NCBI RefSeq assembly: GCF_013113835.1 | Contig: NZ_VTYQ01000006.1 | Coordinates: 1-64,000 of the forward strand | Length of the DNA: 64,000 nt | Source of the DNA: Vibrio sp. RE88 | GTDB lineage: Bacteria > Pseudomonadota > Gammaproteobacteria > Enterobacterales > Vibrionaceae | Reading direction: 5' to 3' | Shown here: piece by piece, positions 7,635 to 17,869 of the stretch | Position numbering within the stretch: position 1 is the stretch's first letter | Layout of the letters: each line of letters starts with the position of its first letter | The notes under the pieces: generated by a model | What the model saw: only the letters and a program-made list of their open reading frames with translations | What the model was told of the DNA's origin: nothing | The model's database searches: none | Position numbers and translations under genes: made by a program

Positions 7635-8954
7635 TTACCCTCCGTTTAATTGATTTAGCTGCTGAAGTGTCTCTTTAAACGGTGAAAGTTCGTTTGCCCC
7701 CTGACAGAGAAAGCGCTCGATTGAGTCAAACTTAGCTACTGCCTCGTCTGTGGCAGGATCTTGACCCGGCTGATATTCACCGACTCGAATGAGTAACTGT
7801 ACTTCCTGATAGAGCGCTAACAAATGCCTTAGGTGCTTGGCGTCATCTTTGTGCTGGGCAGTGACAATCTGATCCATAACGCGGCTTACACTTGCGTTAA
7901 CATCTATCGCTGGATAATGTCCCGCACCTGCTAGCTTGCGTGATAACACAATATGACCATCAAGAATTGAGCGTACTTCATCTGCAACAGGCTCGTTCAT
8001 ATTGTCTCCTTCCACCAGCACGGTGTAGATAGCGGTAATACTCCCGACAGGCGCTGGGCCGGCACGTTCAAGTAAAGAAGCAAGTTGTACAAACACACTC
8101 GGCGGAAACCCGTTAGCTACAGGTGGTTCACCTGCGGCAAGGCCAATTTCGCGGCCCGCTCGCGCAAAACGAGTTAATGAATCAACCATAAGCAGAGCAT
8201 TCTTACCTTGGTCACGAAAATACTCTGCAATCGTCGTTGCTGTTACTGCTGCTTTCATGCGCTCCAATGGCGGCTTATCCGATGTCGCGACAACCAACAC
8301 TGTTTTCTCTTTCGCGGCTGGTGGAAGGCAATATTCGATAAACTCTCGGACTTCTCTTCCCCGCTCTCCAACTAAGGCCAGCACGATAACATCCGCTTCA
8401 CAGTGACCCGCTAGCATGCCAAGCAGCGTACTTTTACCGCCACCAGCTGCGGCAAAAATACCAACACGCTGACCCACGCCTAACGCGAGCGTTGAGTCGA
8501 TAGCTCTGATCCCGGTAGGCATAACTTTACTGATCAACTTACGCTTTAATGGATCGGGAGCTTCGCCGTGATTTTCTCGCCATTTACCAAGCCAATTACT
8601 CTCATCCATCGGGTGACCCAACCCGTCTACTACACGCCCGAGTAATTCTTCACCGACCATCACTCTGTGACCATGCCCCATGGGCTCTACATTCATGTCA
8701 GTCCCGATCCCTGTTGTTGAGCGAAAAGGTGATAGCCACGCCTCTTCACCTTTAATGGCCACCACTTCTGCTTTGAGATCGTTACCAATCATGCACAGCT
8801 CGCCTTGTCTTGCTCCGGGTAAGGTGGAACGAATTAACGTCGACGTGACTTCCAGAATCTTTCCAAATCGGCGAAATGTCGGTGCCAGAGGCAGATCAGG
8901 AAACAGTTGCTGATTGAGCGCTTCGGCTAAATTCGTTTTATCCGGCAATTGCAT
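7635..8954 (-). CDS. sctN: T3SS ATPase SctN
   Basis: This hexameric ATPase at the export apparatus base strips chaperones from substrates and energises unfolding. It has 439 residues. It shows Walker [10 protein letters not shown] (residues 168-176), Walker B ALLMVDS, and the family pattern [20 protein letters not shown]. It overlaps the end of sctV by 17 bases. The start is supported by GGAGGTG six bases upstream. This is among the most conserved T3SS proteins and identification is secure. Confidence 0.98.
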   Translation of the reverse strand: MQLPDKTNLAEALNQQLFPDLPLAPTFRRFGKILEVTSTLIRSTLPGARQGELCMIGNDLKAEVVAIKGEEAWLSPFRSTTGIGTDMNVEPMGHGHRVMVGEELLGRVVDGLGHPMDESNWLGKWRENHGEAPDPLKRKLISKVMPTGIRAIDSTLALGVGQRVGIFAAAGGGKSTLLGMLAGHCEADVIVLALVGERGREVREFIEYCLPPAAKEKTVLVVATSDKPPLERMKAAVTATTIAEYFRDQGKNALLMVDSLTRFARAGREIGLAAGEPPVANGFPPSVFVQLASLLERAGPAPVGSITAIYTVLVEGDNMNEPVADEVRSILDGHIVLSRKLAGAGHYPAIDVNASVSRVMDQIVTAQHKDDAKHLRHLLALYQEVQLLIRVGEYQPGQDPATDEAVAKFDSIERFLCQGANELSPFKETLQQLNQLNGG

Positions 8955-10983
8955 TTGGCACCTCCGCTAATGTGTCGACTTGCGCAATCACTTTGATGCT
9001 GGCGTCGTCGCCTATCTCCTGAAAAGAGAGCACCGGTGTCATCGGCATGGTTGGCTCAACGATCTTTCTCAGATAACGCCTCACATCTAATGACGTCAGC
9101 AACACACAAGGCATGTGACCCGGCAATTTGTCTTTAATCAATGTAATGATCTTTTGTTCTTCTTCCGGATCTAACGCACTGTATGCCCCAACCGCTGACT
9201 GTCGAATAGATTCACGGATTTGGTTTTCGATACTGTCACCAATCAACAACATCGGAATCCAGCCCTCTTCAACAGTAAATTTACGCCGGATATGTCTGCG
9301 CAAGGCGACACGCACATACTCCGTCAGCATAATGGTGTCCTTCTCTTTCGACGCCCATTCCACAAGTGTTTCGAAGATGGTACGTAAGTCGCGGATTGAG
9401 ATGTTTTCTTCAACCAGACGCTGAAGAATTTCGGTCACCTTGCTAACAGGTAATAAGCGCTGCAGCTCTTTGACCAGTTCGGCATAGCGCATTTCCATGG
9501 AATCCATCAGATAACGTGTTTCCTGCACGCCCAAAAACTCTTTGGCGTAATGCTGGGCGGCCATCTCAACGAGGCGAGTAGCGATATCGTTACCCTGATA
9601 ATACTCCTGCCCTGAAAGTTGAATGGTTTCTAACGCCTCGAGCGGATACCAGTATAAGATTTGTTGATTAAACGCCAGCTTATTCTGTTCACTGTCGAAC
9701 CCATCGATGCCTTTCAGTGTCAGGATATTCTGCTTCGTCAGATTCAGTTTAATGATCGGCTCTTGATATAAGAGCAGTTCAAATTCATCTTGACGGCCAT
9801 TGCGAAGCACTTGCATCTGAATTTCAGGAAGAGGTAAACCCAGTTTTTCAAACATTTTCCATCTAAGCGTTTGTAGGGATTTGCTTAGATTTTCTTCAAT
9901 CAGGTCTTCCCCTATCGCCAACATAAGAGGCACAGCTCCGGGCGTCATTTCTTGCTCACCACTGGCTTCAACATTCTCATTGGCAACAAAGCCCTGATGA
10001 TCCTCTTTGTTTTTCTCTTTTCGAGTTAACCAAAAAGATGCACCCAACACCGCTAAACCTAGAGGACCAAATACAAACCATGGAAAACCCGGAATGATCG
10101 CAAACACAAACATCACCGCTGCGGCCATCTGGAGTGATGAGGGCTGACGGGAAACTTGTTGAACCAATTCATTGGCAAGGTTGTTTTTGGTTTCGCCCGG
10201 AACACGAGTCACGATTAAACCTGCAGTAATAGAGATAAGCAGCGATGGAATTTGAGCAATTAACCCGTCACCAACGGATAAAATGGCGTAAGTATTTAGT
10301 GCTTCTGACGCCGACATATTGTGCTGAAGGACCCCAACAGCAATACCACCAAAGATGTTAGTTAAGATCACGATAACACTGGCAATCGCATCACCTTTTA
10401 CGAATTTCATCGCCCCATCCATTGCGCCGTAAAGCTGGCTCTCTTTTTGAACCACTGAGCGCTGACGCTTGGCCTCTTTCGCATCAATGATTCCAGCACG
10501 CATATCTCCGTCGATACTCATCTGTTTGCCGGGCATACCATCAAGCGAGAATCGTGCACTGACTTCTGCGACACGCTCTGAACCTTTAGTAATAACGATG
10601 AACTGAACAATAGTGATGATGGCGAAGACGATAATACCAACGGCCAGATTCCCACCGACTACGAAGTCCCCAAAGGTATACACGATTTCACCGGCGTCAT
10701 GTTGAAGCAAAATCAGTCGACTGGTGCTTATGGTCAACGCAAGGCGGTATAAGGTGGTGATCAGCAACATGGAAGGAAACGCTGAGAACTCAAGCGGATC
10801 ACGAATATAGATTGCAATCATAAGCAGGATGATCGACATCCCCAGATTGACAGCGATAAGTACGTCCACCAAGGTTGTCGGCAAAGGTAGAATCATCATA
10901 AACACGGCGATCACCAGCATTGCGCTGAGGATAATGTCTTGTCTTCCGGCTACTTTCGCTAACCAACGCGTTGCGATTGACAT
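8938..10983 (-). CDS. sctV: T3SS export gate protein SctV
   Basis: This inner-membrane export gate forms a nonameric ring. From the chosen start it is 681 residues, the same length as SsaV. It has about eight transmembrane segments in residues 1-330, including the conserved FHIPEP-family stretch [19 protein letters not shown] [17 protein letters not shown], then a cytoplasmic domain of about 320 residues. An in-frame upstream extension to 11046 lies inside ssaM and is discarded: GGAGGAGAG directly precedes the ATG at 10983, and [16 protein letters not shown] is a normal family start. Confidence 0.98.
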   Translation of the reverse strand: MSIATRWLAKVAGRQDIILSAMLVIAVFMMILPLPTTLVDVLIAVNLGMSIILLMIAIYIRDPLEFSAFPSMLLITTLYRLALTISTSRLILLQHDAGEIVYTFGDFVVGGNLAVGIIVFAIITIVQFIVITKGSERVAEVSARFSLDGMPGKQMSIDGDMRAGIIDAKEAKRQRSVVQKESQLYGAMDGAMKFVKGDAIASVIVILTNIFGGIAVGVLQHNMSASEALNTYAILSVGDGLIAQIPSLLISITAGLIVTRVPGETKNNLANELVQQVSRQPSSLQMAAAVMFVFAIIPGFPWFVFGPLGLAVLGASFWLTRKEKNKEDHQGFVANENVEASGEQEMTPGAVPLMLAIGEDLIEENLSKSLQTLRWKMFEKLGLPLPEIQMQVLRNGRQDEFELLLYQEPIIKLNLTKQNILTLKGIDGFDSEQNKLAFNQQILYWYPLEALETIQLSGQEYYQGNDIATRLVEMAAQHYAKEFLGVQETRYLMDSMEMRYAELVKELQRLLPVSKVTEILQRLVEENISIRDLRTIFETLVEWASKEKDTIMLTEYVRVALRRHIRRKFTVEEGWIPMLLIGDSIENQIRESIRQSAVGAYSALDPEEEQKIITLIKDKLPGHMPCVLLTSLDVRRYLRKIVEPTMPMTPVLSFQEIGDDASIKVIAQVDTLAEVPNAIAG

Positions 10984-10985
10984 AG

Positions 10986-11342
10986 CTACTCTCCTCCACC
11001 TAGCTGCGACAGAAACTGACGTTGCTTCTGACACAAACGAAACCACTGATGTGCATCAAACTGTTCAGGGCATAGTGCGCTAATAAACAGTTGGCTCTTA
11101 ATCGGAAAAATACGTTGAGGTAATCCATTGAATCGTTCGGGCTGATTTCGCGTGAGTGCATTGTCCAAATCATGGCCTTTACTCTCTAATAACCACGAAG
11201 TCAGCATGAGTCGAGCGCCCTGCACTTCCAGCCTTAAGCCAAAAGGTTTCCGGTGAATTTCTATGATGTCTGAAACCTGAACTTCTGGCAGTCTGAGCAA
11301 CGCAATAAGCTGTTCAATGTTTCTCGTGATTTGCAGATCCAT
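10986..11342 (-). CDS. ssaM: SsaM-like T3SS switch protein
   Basis: This 118-residue protein resembles Salmonella SsaM (122). The clearest region is LPQRIFPIKSQLFIS followed by WFRLCQKQRQFLSQL, matching SsaM's IPQRLFLLRDGLAMS and LWLRLHHRQIKFLES. In SPI-2, SsaM works with SsaL and SpiC to hold back effectors until translocators are out. It is the first gene of the ssaM-V-N-O-P-Q operon, two bases before sctV, and is preceded by the shared inverted repeat at 11398. Confidence 0.88.
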   Translation of the reverse strand: MDLQITRNIEQLIALLRLPEVQVSDIIEIHRKPFGLRLEVQGARLMLTSWLLESKGHDLDNALTRNQPERFNGLPQRIFPIKSQLFISALCPEQFDAHQWFRLCQKQRQFLSQLGGGE

Positions 11343-11397
11343 AACCGTTCCATAAATTACCTATGGCTCTATGATGCGAGGATTAAGGTTCTGGGGA

Positions 11398-11417
11398 TAT
11401 CAGGTCTACACCTGAAA
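11398..11417 (-). promoter_or_regulatory. Shared T3SS inverted repeat, site D (ssaM operon)
   Basis: The plus strand reads TATCAGGTCTACACCTGAAA; the core is TCAGGT-N4-ACCTGA. Its centre is 65 bases before the ssaM start. The same element with the same orientation and similar spacing precedes araC-sctF, ssaB and sctR. Confidence 0.8.
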
Positions 11418-11440
11418 TAAGCCCCGGATTGTTCCGAGGC
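11418..11440 (-). terminator. Terminator after the 1238-residue gene
   Basis: On the minus strand GCCTCGGA-ACAA-TCCGGGGC forms an 8-pair stem (one G-U) followed by TTATTTC. It starts 10 bases after the stop of the large gene and separates it from the ssaM operon. Confidence 0.68.
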
Positions 11441-11449
11441 GACATGAGT

Positions 11450-14400
11450 TTAAGCGGTTTGTTCAACCAATGCTTTTTCTACTTGCTGGTAACACGTATC
11501 CCAATCAATTTGGTCGCCCAGCAAAGACTCTGGTACATAAGATTTCGCTAGGTCGATAAGCTCAGCTTTACTACGCACATTTTGTTCAATCGCTTGCTGT
11601 TCCCGCTCTGAAGCTATGCTCGCGATCTGGTAACGAAATGACTTTTCTCGTTGATCTTCCGGTAGGTGGCTAAGCTGAATCAATTGACCGGCATCTTTGA
11701 GAGAGTCACCAAGTAAATCCCCTAAGCGCTGATCATCTTTGGTTTTGTTTGCAAGCCGTTTTAGTGCTTCATCGATACGCTGCTGAGTCATTTTTTCTTT
11801 TGCCCTGTTATGCGCATCATTCATTCCTAGGAAATTAGTCGAAGCAATTAAGTTCAATGCTGTTCTGGAAAAATAAGCACTAATTGGTGTTGTGCCAACA
11901 CCAGCAATGACTGCGATGGCAAGCCCGCCAGTTCCTACAATTGCGAAGACCATCAAAGCCACAATCGAAGCCCCGCTTACTGTTAATGCAGCTGTGGTCG
12001 CAACGGAAAAAGCTTTCGCCTTCCAGTTCATCTCTTGCCAGGTGTTCTTGGCGTCCTGCCACATCCGACTCATTGCACCCGCTTTATTGGTTTCAAAACA
12101 ATCTCTGGATAGAGTACCAACGTCCTGTAGAGCCTGACGTTGCATTGTATAAGACGCCGCTGCTTGTGCACGCTCGTTGAAACTGCCTTGTGTATGAATG
12201 CCAGCCATCAGAGCATTGACCATCACTTCAGTAGAACGATGTCGATTAACGACGTTGGCCATTTTACGTTCTGACCATGTTTGAACCATGCCACCTAACA
12301 TACTGGCCAGAGGTTTACTGATTGATGACCCTAACCCCAATACCGTCACAAGCTGACCTACACTTGTCGCAATAACACCGCTGCCGGCAACACCTTTACC
12401 TGCACCAGCCAGGTATGGCAAGCACTGGGTCAGGTGTAATAACGCGATCATTTCTGCGCTCATCGACATGGACTCATGGTTAGGCAAAAATTGACGACGC
12501 CCTTGTAAGATGTCCTTAACCTGATTCTCTATCGTGCCTGTTTTCCAGACAGTCGAAGCCATAGCTGCAAGGTCGGCGCCAAACCAACCGTTATTGGCAC
12601 TAATGATCTGATAAGCATGGGTCAGGTTGCCTGCAAGCACCTGTGACTCGACAGGGTGTGCCATTGCCCAGTTATGAAGTTGTCCGAGTGTTTTCATGAC
12701 GCTGGCATAGTTAGATTCATCGTCACCAGAAAGCAGCGTGTTAAAAAGTTTTGAATAAGCCTCCGCGTAGTTGCTTATTCCTGACTTCGCCATCTGACGT
12801 TCCAGAATCAAGGTACTCAAATCAGGGCGATAATCCCCTGACCAGTTACCCGCTACATTTTGTTTTATCCACGCTGACCACGACTCCAGACTATTGCCAC
12901 TGACTCCTGGGTAGCCTTTCTCTCTAGATACGAGCCGATCAAAACGATTCAGCTCCAGCATTGATTTTTCATGCTCATCATCAAGAAGCTCAATGTCCTT
13001 CTCCAGAGACGCCATGCTCAACTCAAGATTTTTGAATTGCACGACTTCTTTTTCTGACGAAATTTCAGGTTGGTTTCGCCAGTTTTTTCCATGTAGATCA
13101 ACAAGGTATTTTTCTTGTTTATCTAATTCCCTTTGTAGTTCTTTACCTTCTATGATCAATGCTCGTACCTGATCGTTATTGGCCCTCAGCGGCGCTAAGA
13201 AAGATAAGAATCCTTGTAGGTTGAGCCTTTTGGTATTGGCGTCGATTGTTTGATCTAACATGGTATCCAGACGCGCTAACTTATTACTCAGCAACACTTT
13301 GGTATCTTGCGCCTTTTGTACGGTATTACATTGTGCTTCAAACGTTGTTAAACGAGTCAGCCGACGCTCAGCATCTTCGCGCATTGCGATAACCTGATTG
13401 GTGACGCTGTCACTAACTTCTTCCTGTGCTAAAGCGTCTAATGAAGCCACATAGGCTTGTGCTGCGTGAATCTTCTCATCGAGATATTCGGTGTATCGAG
13501 TCAAGTTCTGGGTAATGTTGTCTGCCAACTGTTTGCTTTCAATGTCAGCGTAGATATCAACACCCGCTCGATTGTTTCGCGCATGAGTTGTGGTGTTCTC
13601 TGTATCCAGCCAATGAAGTCTATGCTGCGCTTGAATAACATCTTCGGCGAGCAGGCGTGTTTTATCACTGATATCGCAATGCTCAAGCTCGTTTCTTACC
13701 TGAGCAGTTAACGCTAAGTCATCGTAATCGGTGATATCATCGGGCATTAAGCGATCACCTTTCGCGACTGACCAGTCCTTACCTGTCAACACAGCTAACG
13801 TAGCGGCAAACTGATTTTCCAACGTTGAATCAGACTCAATAAATTGTTGCATTTCTTTGGCAAAAACAGCTGCACTGTGGCGAAGCTGACTCATTTTACT
13901 CGGAATATCCAATCGGGCTTCGATGCCTTTTTGTTCTTCCTGCAGTTCCGCACGGCTCTGGCTAAGTGCTTGTCGAATCAGATTGATCGCACCAAGTTGA
14001 GCCTTTTGCTCTTCTTTAGGAAATGGGGTGCTCACTTCATCCGCTAATGAAGGAACTTTTTCCGCCAAGATTTCAGACAGCACTCGAAGATTGACGGTCG
14101 ACATGTCTGAAGCATACTGGACCAGTTTCTGTGACAGACGATTGGCGAGTGTCTCGCTGTCTAAACTTGGCGAGTTGGTGACAAATTCAAAGCTTAGCCT
14201 TGTTAACTCAGGGGTGAGAGAAGACTTCAGTGAGGGTGAACAGTCTGCATAAAACTGTTCAAGCGCTTGATAGTCGGCAGACTCCGATTCCCATGCGGCT
14301 TCATACTGACTAGCCAGTGATTTAATCGCTTCTAGTCGCTCGATTTCTTTAAACACAGCGTGTTTGAGCTGCGCAGCATTATGCTGCTGGTTTTCAGGAA

Positions 14401-15166
14401 GCTGCTCTGTGGCAGACTCAACTCTCGATAAAATATCTCGCAATACTTCCACCTTTGAAGCGGAAAAGGTATAGAGTCTTTCCGTCACTTGTTGAGTAGA
14501 AAGAGGTATTTTGAAAATTTGAGCGAGCCTTTGGGCTTCTTCATAAAGAGAAGCCTCTTTGACAGCCTGATTATAAGCCAATACTTCTTTTTGAAGATTC
14601 TGCATCGTACCCTCTTCACTCCATATAAAGCTAGAGAAATACGATAATGTGCTTGGAATCGGCAGCTGCACTGGGCATAGATAACCGCCTAGAGACTTTG
14701 CCGCTTGTTCCAATTGAGATAACCGAGTCAATTTAGGTGCGAGTGGCTTATCATCAACCGAACTGGAAATCGCTTGATTTAAGCTACTGTTGACCAACTT
14801 CGCGCTTTTCTTCTCATCGGTTATTGAATCTTTCGTCACTTGTTTAATTAAACGAGCGGTTAGAGGTGTCTGGCCACTAAAATCCATCTTGTTGGCCACC
14901 TCACCTGCAAACTTTTCACCGTATTCATGCGCAAGCGCACTCAGGAATACCCCCAATGTTTTAAGGTTTCCCTCAGTTTGGCGTTGGGCAAATTCCTGAA
15001 CTGCGCTCAGATTTCCAAGTAAAGGGATGTTTGTTAGCCACTGCATCACTTTTTCTGCAAAACTAAACTGAGATTCGACGATAATTGGGTCGCCTGAACC
15101 ACTATCAGCCAAGACTAGATGGCCATTTTCAACATTGGTTGTAAATTGGTTTAGTTCAATCGGCAT
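11450..15166 (-). CDS. Large (1238-residue) putative T3SS substrate, unknown function
   Basis: I do not recognise a family. The protein has no Sec signal peptide. It is dominated by long helical, coiled-coil-prone segments between about residues 200 and 850. A mildly hydrophobic stretch runs near 910-960 (LPYLAGAGKGVAGSGVIA region), and a strong membrane-hairpin-like stretch lies at about 1052-1097 (ALTVSGASIVALMVFAIV). A CesT-like chaperone gene overlaps its start by 11 bases, and it lies at the end of the araC-sctF-sctW operon. This strongly suggests a secreted substrate: a membrane-inserting effector or an accessory translocator. SPI-2 has no gene at this position. Confidence 0.72.
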   Translation of the reverse strand: MPIELNQFTTNVENGHLVLADSGSGDPIIVESQFSFAEKVMQWLTNIPLLGNLSAVQEFAQRQTEGNLKTLGVFLSALAHEYGEKFAGEVANKMDFSGQTPLTARLIKQVTKDSITDEKKSAKLVNSSLNQAISSSVDDKPLAPKLTRLSQLEQAAKSLGGYLCPVQLPIPSTLSYFSSFIWSEEGTMQNLQKEVLAYNQAVKEASLYEEAQRLAQIFKIPLSTQQVTERLYTFSASKVEVLRDILSRVESATEQLPENQQHNAAQLKHAVFKEIERLEAIKSLASQYEAAWESESADYQALEQFYADCSPSLKSSLTPELTRLSFEFVTNSPSLDSETLANRLSQKLVQYASDMSTVNLRVLSEILAEKVPSLADEVSTPFPKEEQKAQLGAINLIRQALSQSRAELQEEQKGIEARLDIPSKMSQLRHSAAVFAKEMQQFIESDSTLENQFAATLAVLTGKDWSVAKGDRLMPDDITDYDDLALTAQVRNELEHCDISDKTRLLAEDVIQAQHRLHWLDTENTTTHARNNRAGVDIYADIESKQLADNITQNLTRYTEYLDEKIHAAQAYVASLDALAQEEVSDSVTNQVIAMREDAERRLTRLTTFEAQCNTVQKAQDTKVLLSNKLARLDTMLDQTIDANTKRLNLQGFLSFLAPLRANNDQVRALIIEGKELQRELDKQEKYLVDLHGKNWRNQPEISSEKEVVQFKNLELSMASLEKDIELLDDEHEKSMLELNRFDRLVSREKGYPGVSGNSLESWSAWIKQNVAGNWSGDYRPDLSTLILERQMAKSGISNYAEAYSKLFNTLLSGDDESNYASVMKTLGQLHNWAMAHPVESQVLAGNLTHAYQIISANNGWFGADLAAMASTVWKTGTIENQVKDILQGRRQFLPNHESMSMSAEMIALLHLTQCLPYLAGAGKGVAGSGVIATSVGQLVTVLGLGSSISKPLASMLGGMVQTWSERKMANVVNRHRSTEVMVNALMAGIHTQGSFNERAQAAASYTMQRQALQDVGTLSRDCFETNKAGAMSRMWQDAKNTWQEMNWKAKAFSVATTAALTVSGASIVALMVFAIVGTGGLAIAVIAGVGTTPISAYFSRTALNLIASTNFLGMNDAHNRAKEKMTQQRIDEALKRLANKTKDDQRLGDLLGDSLKDAGQLIQLSHLPEDQREKSFRYQIASIASEREQQAIEQNVRSKAELIDLAKSYVPESLLGDQIDWDTCYQQVEKALVEQTA

Positions 15167-15587
15167 AGCAAACGCCTCCTAGTGATGCGACATGGTCATT
15201 GGATGAATCGTGTTGATGAAAGTCGTTGTGCAATTGCTCATATTGATTGACCACTTCAGTGAGTTGTTCAAAGATCTCATCACCGCTTTGCGGAGAGTGA
15301 ATACGAACTTGATATAGAAGCGCACGGCTACTCTCTTCATAGAAGATATGACCTGCACCCACCTTAGTTAACGCGTGATTAAGCTGTAATGCTCGCTTAA
15401 GAGTTTTCCCCTCTATTTCTGGTTCCACTTTCAAAAGCATGCAGTTCAGCAACCAATCCTGATCGTCCGGTGTCATTGACACCATGAGATGCTCATCCAA
15501 CAGCAACATGCATTGATTTGACTGGTCAAACACCAAAGGTAGCCCCAATTTTTCACCAAGGCGATTTAGTAGTAGTTCATGATTCAT
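15156..15587 (-). CDS. CesT-family class I T3SS chaperone
   Basis: This 143-residue protein has the typical class I chaperone layout: N-terminal helix (LLLNRLGEKLGLPLVFD), a β-strand core containing CMLLLDEHLMVSM, and a C-terminal helix (EIFEQLTEVVNQYEQLHNDF). Gene overlap with the following 1238-residue protein indicates translational coupling and identifies that protein as the probable partner. It lies directly after sctW in the same operon. Confidence 0.82.
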   Translation of the reverse strand: MNHELLLNRLGEKLGLPLVFDQSNQCMLLLDEHLMVSMTPDDQDWLLNCMLLKVEPEIEGKTLKRALQLNHALTKVGAGHIFYEESSRALLYQVRIHSPQSGDEIFEQLTEVVNQYEQLHNDFHQHDSSNDHVASLGGVCYAD

Positions 15588-15612
15588 CGTCGTTCTCCCC
15601 TTAGCGGATTGC

Positions 15613-16626
15613 TCATTCGTTCAATTGGTCTAGAAGTTCGAGCATGGCTTCCTGAACGTGCTCTTTTTGTTCTGGATCTCGGTAACAGGCTTCAGCCATC
15701 ACCGCCATTAAGTCTTTCCAGCGGCGTAGAAACACCACCTTACGTTCATCAACCAGCGCTAACTGATTGATAATCAGCGATAGCGCATCTGGGTATATCC
15801 AGGACTGCTCAAGTAACTCTATCGTGGCGGACATAACGGAATGAGGATCCAAAGCCATCGCCTTCGCTAGTGAGATGCAATGGTCTTCAAACGTCAGAAA
15901 CAGCAATAACCGTTTTAAGTCTTCAATCGTGGCCGCAACTTTGGTCATATCATCACGTCTTTGGCCTTCGTCAAGCGGCTCAGCCATGGAGCGAATAAGG
16001 ATGCGAATATACTGTCGCCGGTCTTCATGCTGCTCTAATAGCTCAAACCAATGTGCTAGACCTTTCTCACCTCGTTTGGCATGTTGATAGAGCTGGCGAA
16101 CGGCGCGTAATCCCGCCTTATCAACATTCATCCCTTGTGCTGCAGCCAAGATTTCTAACTCGATTTCTTCTTCCGCGAGTAGTTCAGCGAGGCGTTTCTT
16201 GAGCTGTTTCTTCATTGCTGGGTCTAACCCCTTAAAACCCAGAAGAGACGTCAAAACTAAGGCGATCTTTCCCTTGTCTAACCCCGATTTTTCTAACGCA
16301 GAAAATACCTGAGAAGCGTCTTTCATTTGAGAAAGCTGCTCTGAGATTCTATTGATTGACTGGCGTGCCATTTCGTCCATTTGCTGGAGAAGTTTTTCCA
16401 TGCCATTCATCATCGGATCCTGCGCTTTAGCGGCTAGGTTCAAACGCTTCATCATGCTACTCAGCCCAAGGCTCAACCCTTCCATGGTTTCTTCCATGGC
16501 TTCGGCTCTTACTTCAGCAAGGGCGGCACTCGCTAGCGAGGCGGTTGACTCATTGGCTGGCGCGGTATTGGGCGTACTTTGCGGGAATGCATGAAACTCT
16601 GCACTGGCGTTTCCATCAACTCTCAT
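15613..16626 (-). CDS. sctW: T3SS gatekeeper SctW (SsaL/SepL/YopN family)
   Basis: This protein of 337 residues is almost exactly SsaL size (338). The N-terminal 60 residues are Ala-rich and flexible. The remainder is helical, with HrpJ/TyeA-like repeats, for example RRQYIRILIRSMAEPLDEGQ and CYRDPEQKEHVQEAMLELL. Gatekeepers sit at the export gate and enforce secretion of translocators before effectors. In SPI-2, SsaL acts with SsaM and SpiC, whose counterparts are all present here. It lies downstream of sctL, 15 bases apart. Confidence 0.9.
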   Translation of the reverse strand: MRVDGNASAEFHAFPQSTPNTAPANESTASLASAALAEVRAEAMEETMEGLSLGLSSMMKRLNLAAKAQDPMMNGMEKLLQQMDEMARQSINRISEQLSQMKDASQVFSALEKSGLDKGKIALVLTSLLGFKGLDPAMKKQLKKRLAELLAEEEIELEILAAAQGMNVDKAGLRAVRQLYQHAKRGEKGLAHWFELLEQHEDRRQYIRILIRSMAEPLDEGQRRDDMTKVAATIEDLKRLLLFLTFEDHCISLAKAMALDPHSVMSATIELLEQSWIYPDALSLIINQLALVDERKVVFLRRWKDLMAVMAEACYRDPEQKEHVQEAMLELLDQLNE

Positions 16627-16641
16627 TTGCTAAACCCTCTC

Positions 16642-17292
16642 TTACGCTGTCGACTGCTGACTAGGATGGGAGAATGAATCGAGTAGCATTTGCAATTGCT
16701 GATCAAGATCGATCCTGACTACCAAGCTGTTCGATGAAAGCTCTGCTTGAGCCCGATTCAACTCGGTTTTCACCCGGACATTTAAATGCTCACCAAACTG
16801 TTGTTCCATCGTCGAATAATGTTCTTGAGGAACAAAAAGAGTCAGGCTCTGTTTGGTTGTTTGAGTGGCGATTTGATCGCTAATTCGCTTTACTAAAAAC
16901 TGGCTGATGTCCTGCTCGGTTGACCATTGCTCAATAACATTGCGTACTTGCTGACGAATCCGCCCTTTCAAGTTTTCGATTAGGCTACGTTCAAGCTCCC
17001 CTTGTTCGACAAGCCAGCTAACCGATTCCTTTATTGCTTGTTTCTGTGCTTGTTCTCGCCATGTCGATTCCAATTGCTCTGCGTTGTGATGAGCTGTCTG
17101 GAGAATACCTTCAGCTTGCTGATGAGCCGCATCTCTTTTTAGACGTGCCTGACGAATAATTGCTGCTATTCGTTGACGAGCATTTGATTCACAATGCGTT
17201 CTGCGAATGGCTGATTCAATTTTATGTTTTGGCACCGTATCACCGGATTTATCTAAGTCACAATGCGTTACTGATATGGTGAATGGCTTCAT
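16642..17292 (-). CDS. sctL: T3SS stator protein SctL (SsaK-like)
   Basis: SctL is the FliH-like stator that dimerises and tethers the ATPase to the SctQ pods. From the ATG at 17292 it is 216 residues (SsaK 224). Residues 40-110 are a charged helix (ARLKRDAAHQQAEGILQTAH), followed by a compact C-terminal domain. The shorter start is preferred to 17331 because a GGAGCG box precedes it and its ATG overlaps the sctK stop as ATGA, the usual coupling in this operon. Confidence 0.9.
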   Translation of the reverse strand: MKPFTISVTHCDLDKSGDTVPKHKIESAIRRTHCESNARQRIAAIIRQARLKRDAAHQQAEGILQTAHHNAEQLESTWREQAQKQAIKESVSWLVEQGELERSLIENLKGRIRQQVRNVIEQWSTEQDISQFLVKRISDQIATQTTKQSLTLFVPQEHYSTMEQQFGEHLNVRVKTELNRAQAELSSNSLVVRIDLDQQLQMLLDSFSHPSQQSTA

Positions 17293-17867
17293 AAAAAACG
17301 CTCCAATCTGAATATCCAGCTTTCGACCCATTCAATATCGCTCTGAGTGAGCATCATCGGTGTATCAAGTACCGGTAGGCTCAGGCGTAATAGCGACCAA
17401 AAAGGTTGATCGCTCCAAAGGTGGTAAATCGCGCTGGCACTAAAGAACTCGGCCTGTTCCAATACGTTGTTTGCTGACCATGCTGGAGGCTCGCTACCTG
17501 TTGGCCATAGTGCTATCAACTGCTCAACTTGAGGTTGAGTAAATTTCTGTAGTAAGACGCTTCGATAGCTGCTATCCCACAAGTAATCTGGGCAGTTTTG
17601 CGACAACAACCCAGCCGCTGTCGCAAGTAGAGAGATTCTTGGTAAAACAGACAGCCACTTGTTCACTTCCTCTGAGCATTCATCTAACCATACTGACTGA
17701 CACCCAGAGCGGCTTAGAATAACGTTATCAAGGCGCTTACTTACCAATTGATTATTTTCTCGAACAGATTGAAGAGTCTCCAGATCCAGCTTTGACCACC
17801 ATTGCGGATGCAATCTTGAGCTCACTTGCCTTAACATTTTGTTCGGCGATAACGTATCAACAAACAT
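17289..17867 (-). CDS. sctK: Putative sorting-platform protein SctK (SPI-2 STM1410/EscK position)
   Basis: This 192-residue cytoplasmic protein lies between sctJ and sctL, where SPI-2 carries STM1410 and other systems carry SctK. SctK proteins link the pods to the inner-membrane ring protein SctD and diverge strongly. Features here are an N-terminal basic helix, several Trp residues and a SQNCPDYLWDSSYRSVLLQ stretch. It is placed 2 bases after sctJ and overlaps sctL. The assignment depends mainly on gene order and length. Confidence 0.68.
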   Translation of the reverse strand: MFVDTLSPNKMLRQVSSRLHPQWWSKLDLETLQSVRENNQLVSKRLDNVILSRSGCQSVWLDECSEEVNKWLSVLPRISLLATAAGLLSQNCPDYLWDSSYRSVLLQKFTQPQVEQLIALWPTGSEPPAWSANNVLEQAEFFSASAIYHLWSDQPFWSLLRLSLPVLDTPMMLTQSDIEWVESWIFRLERFL

Positions 17868-17869
17868 CT

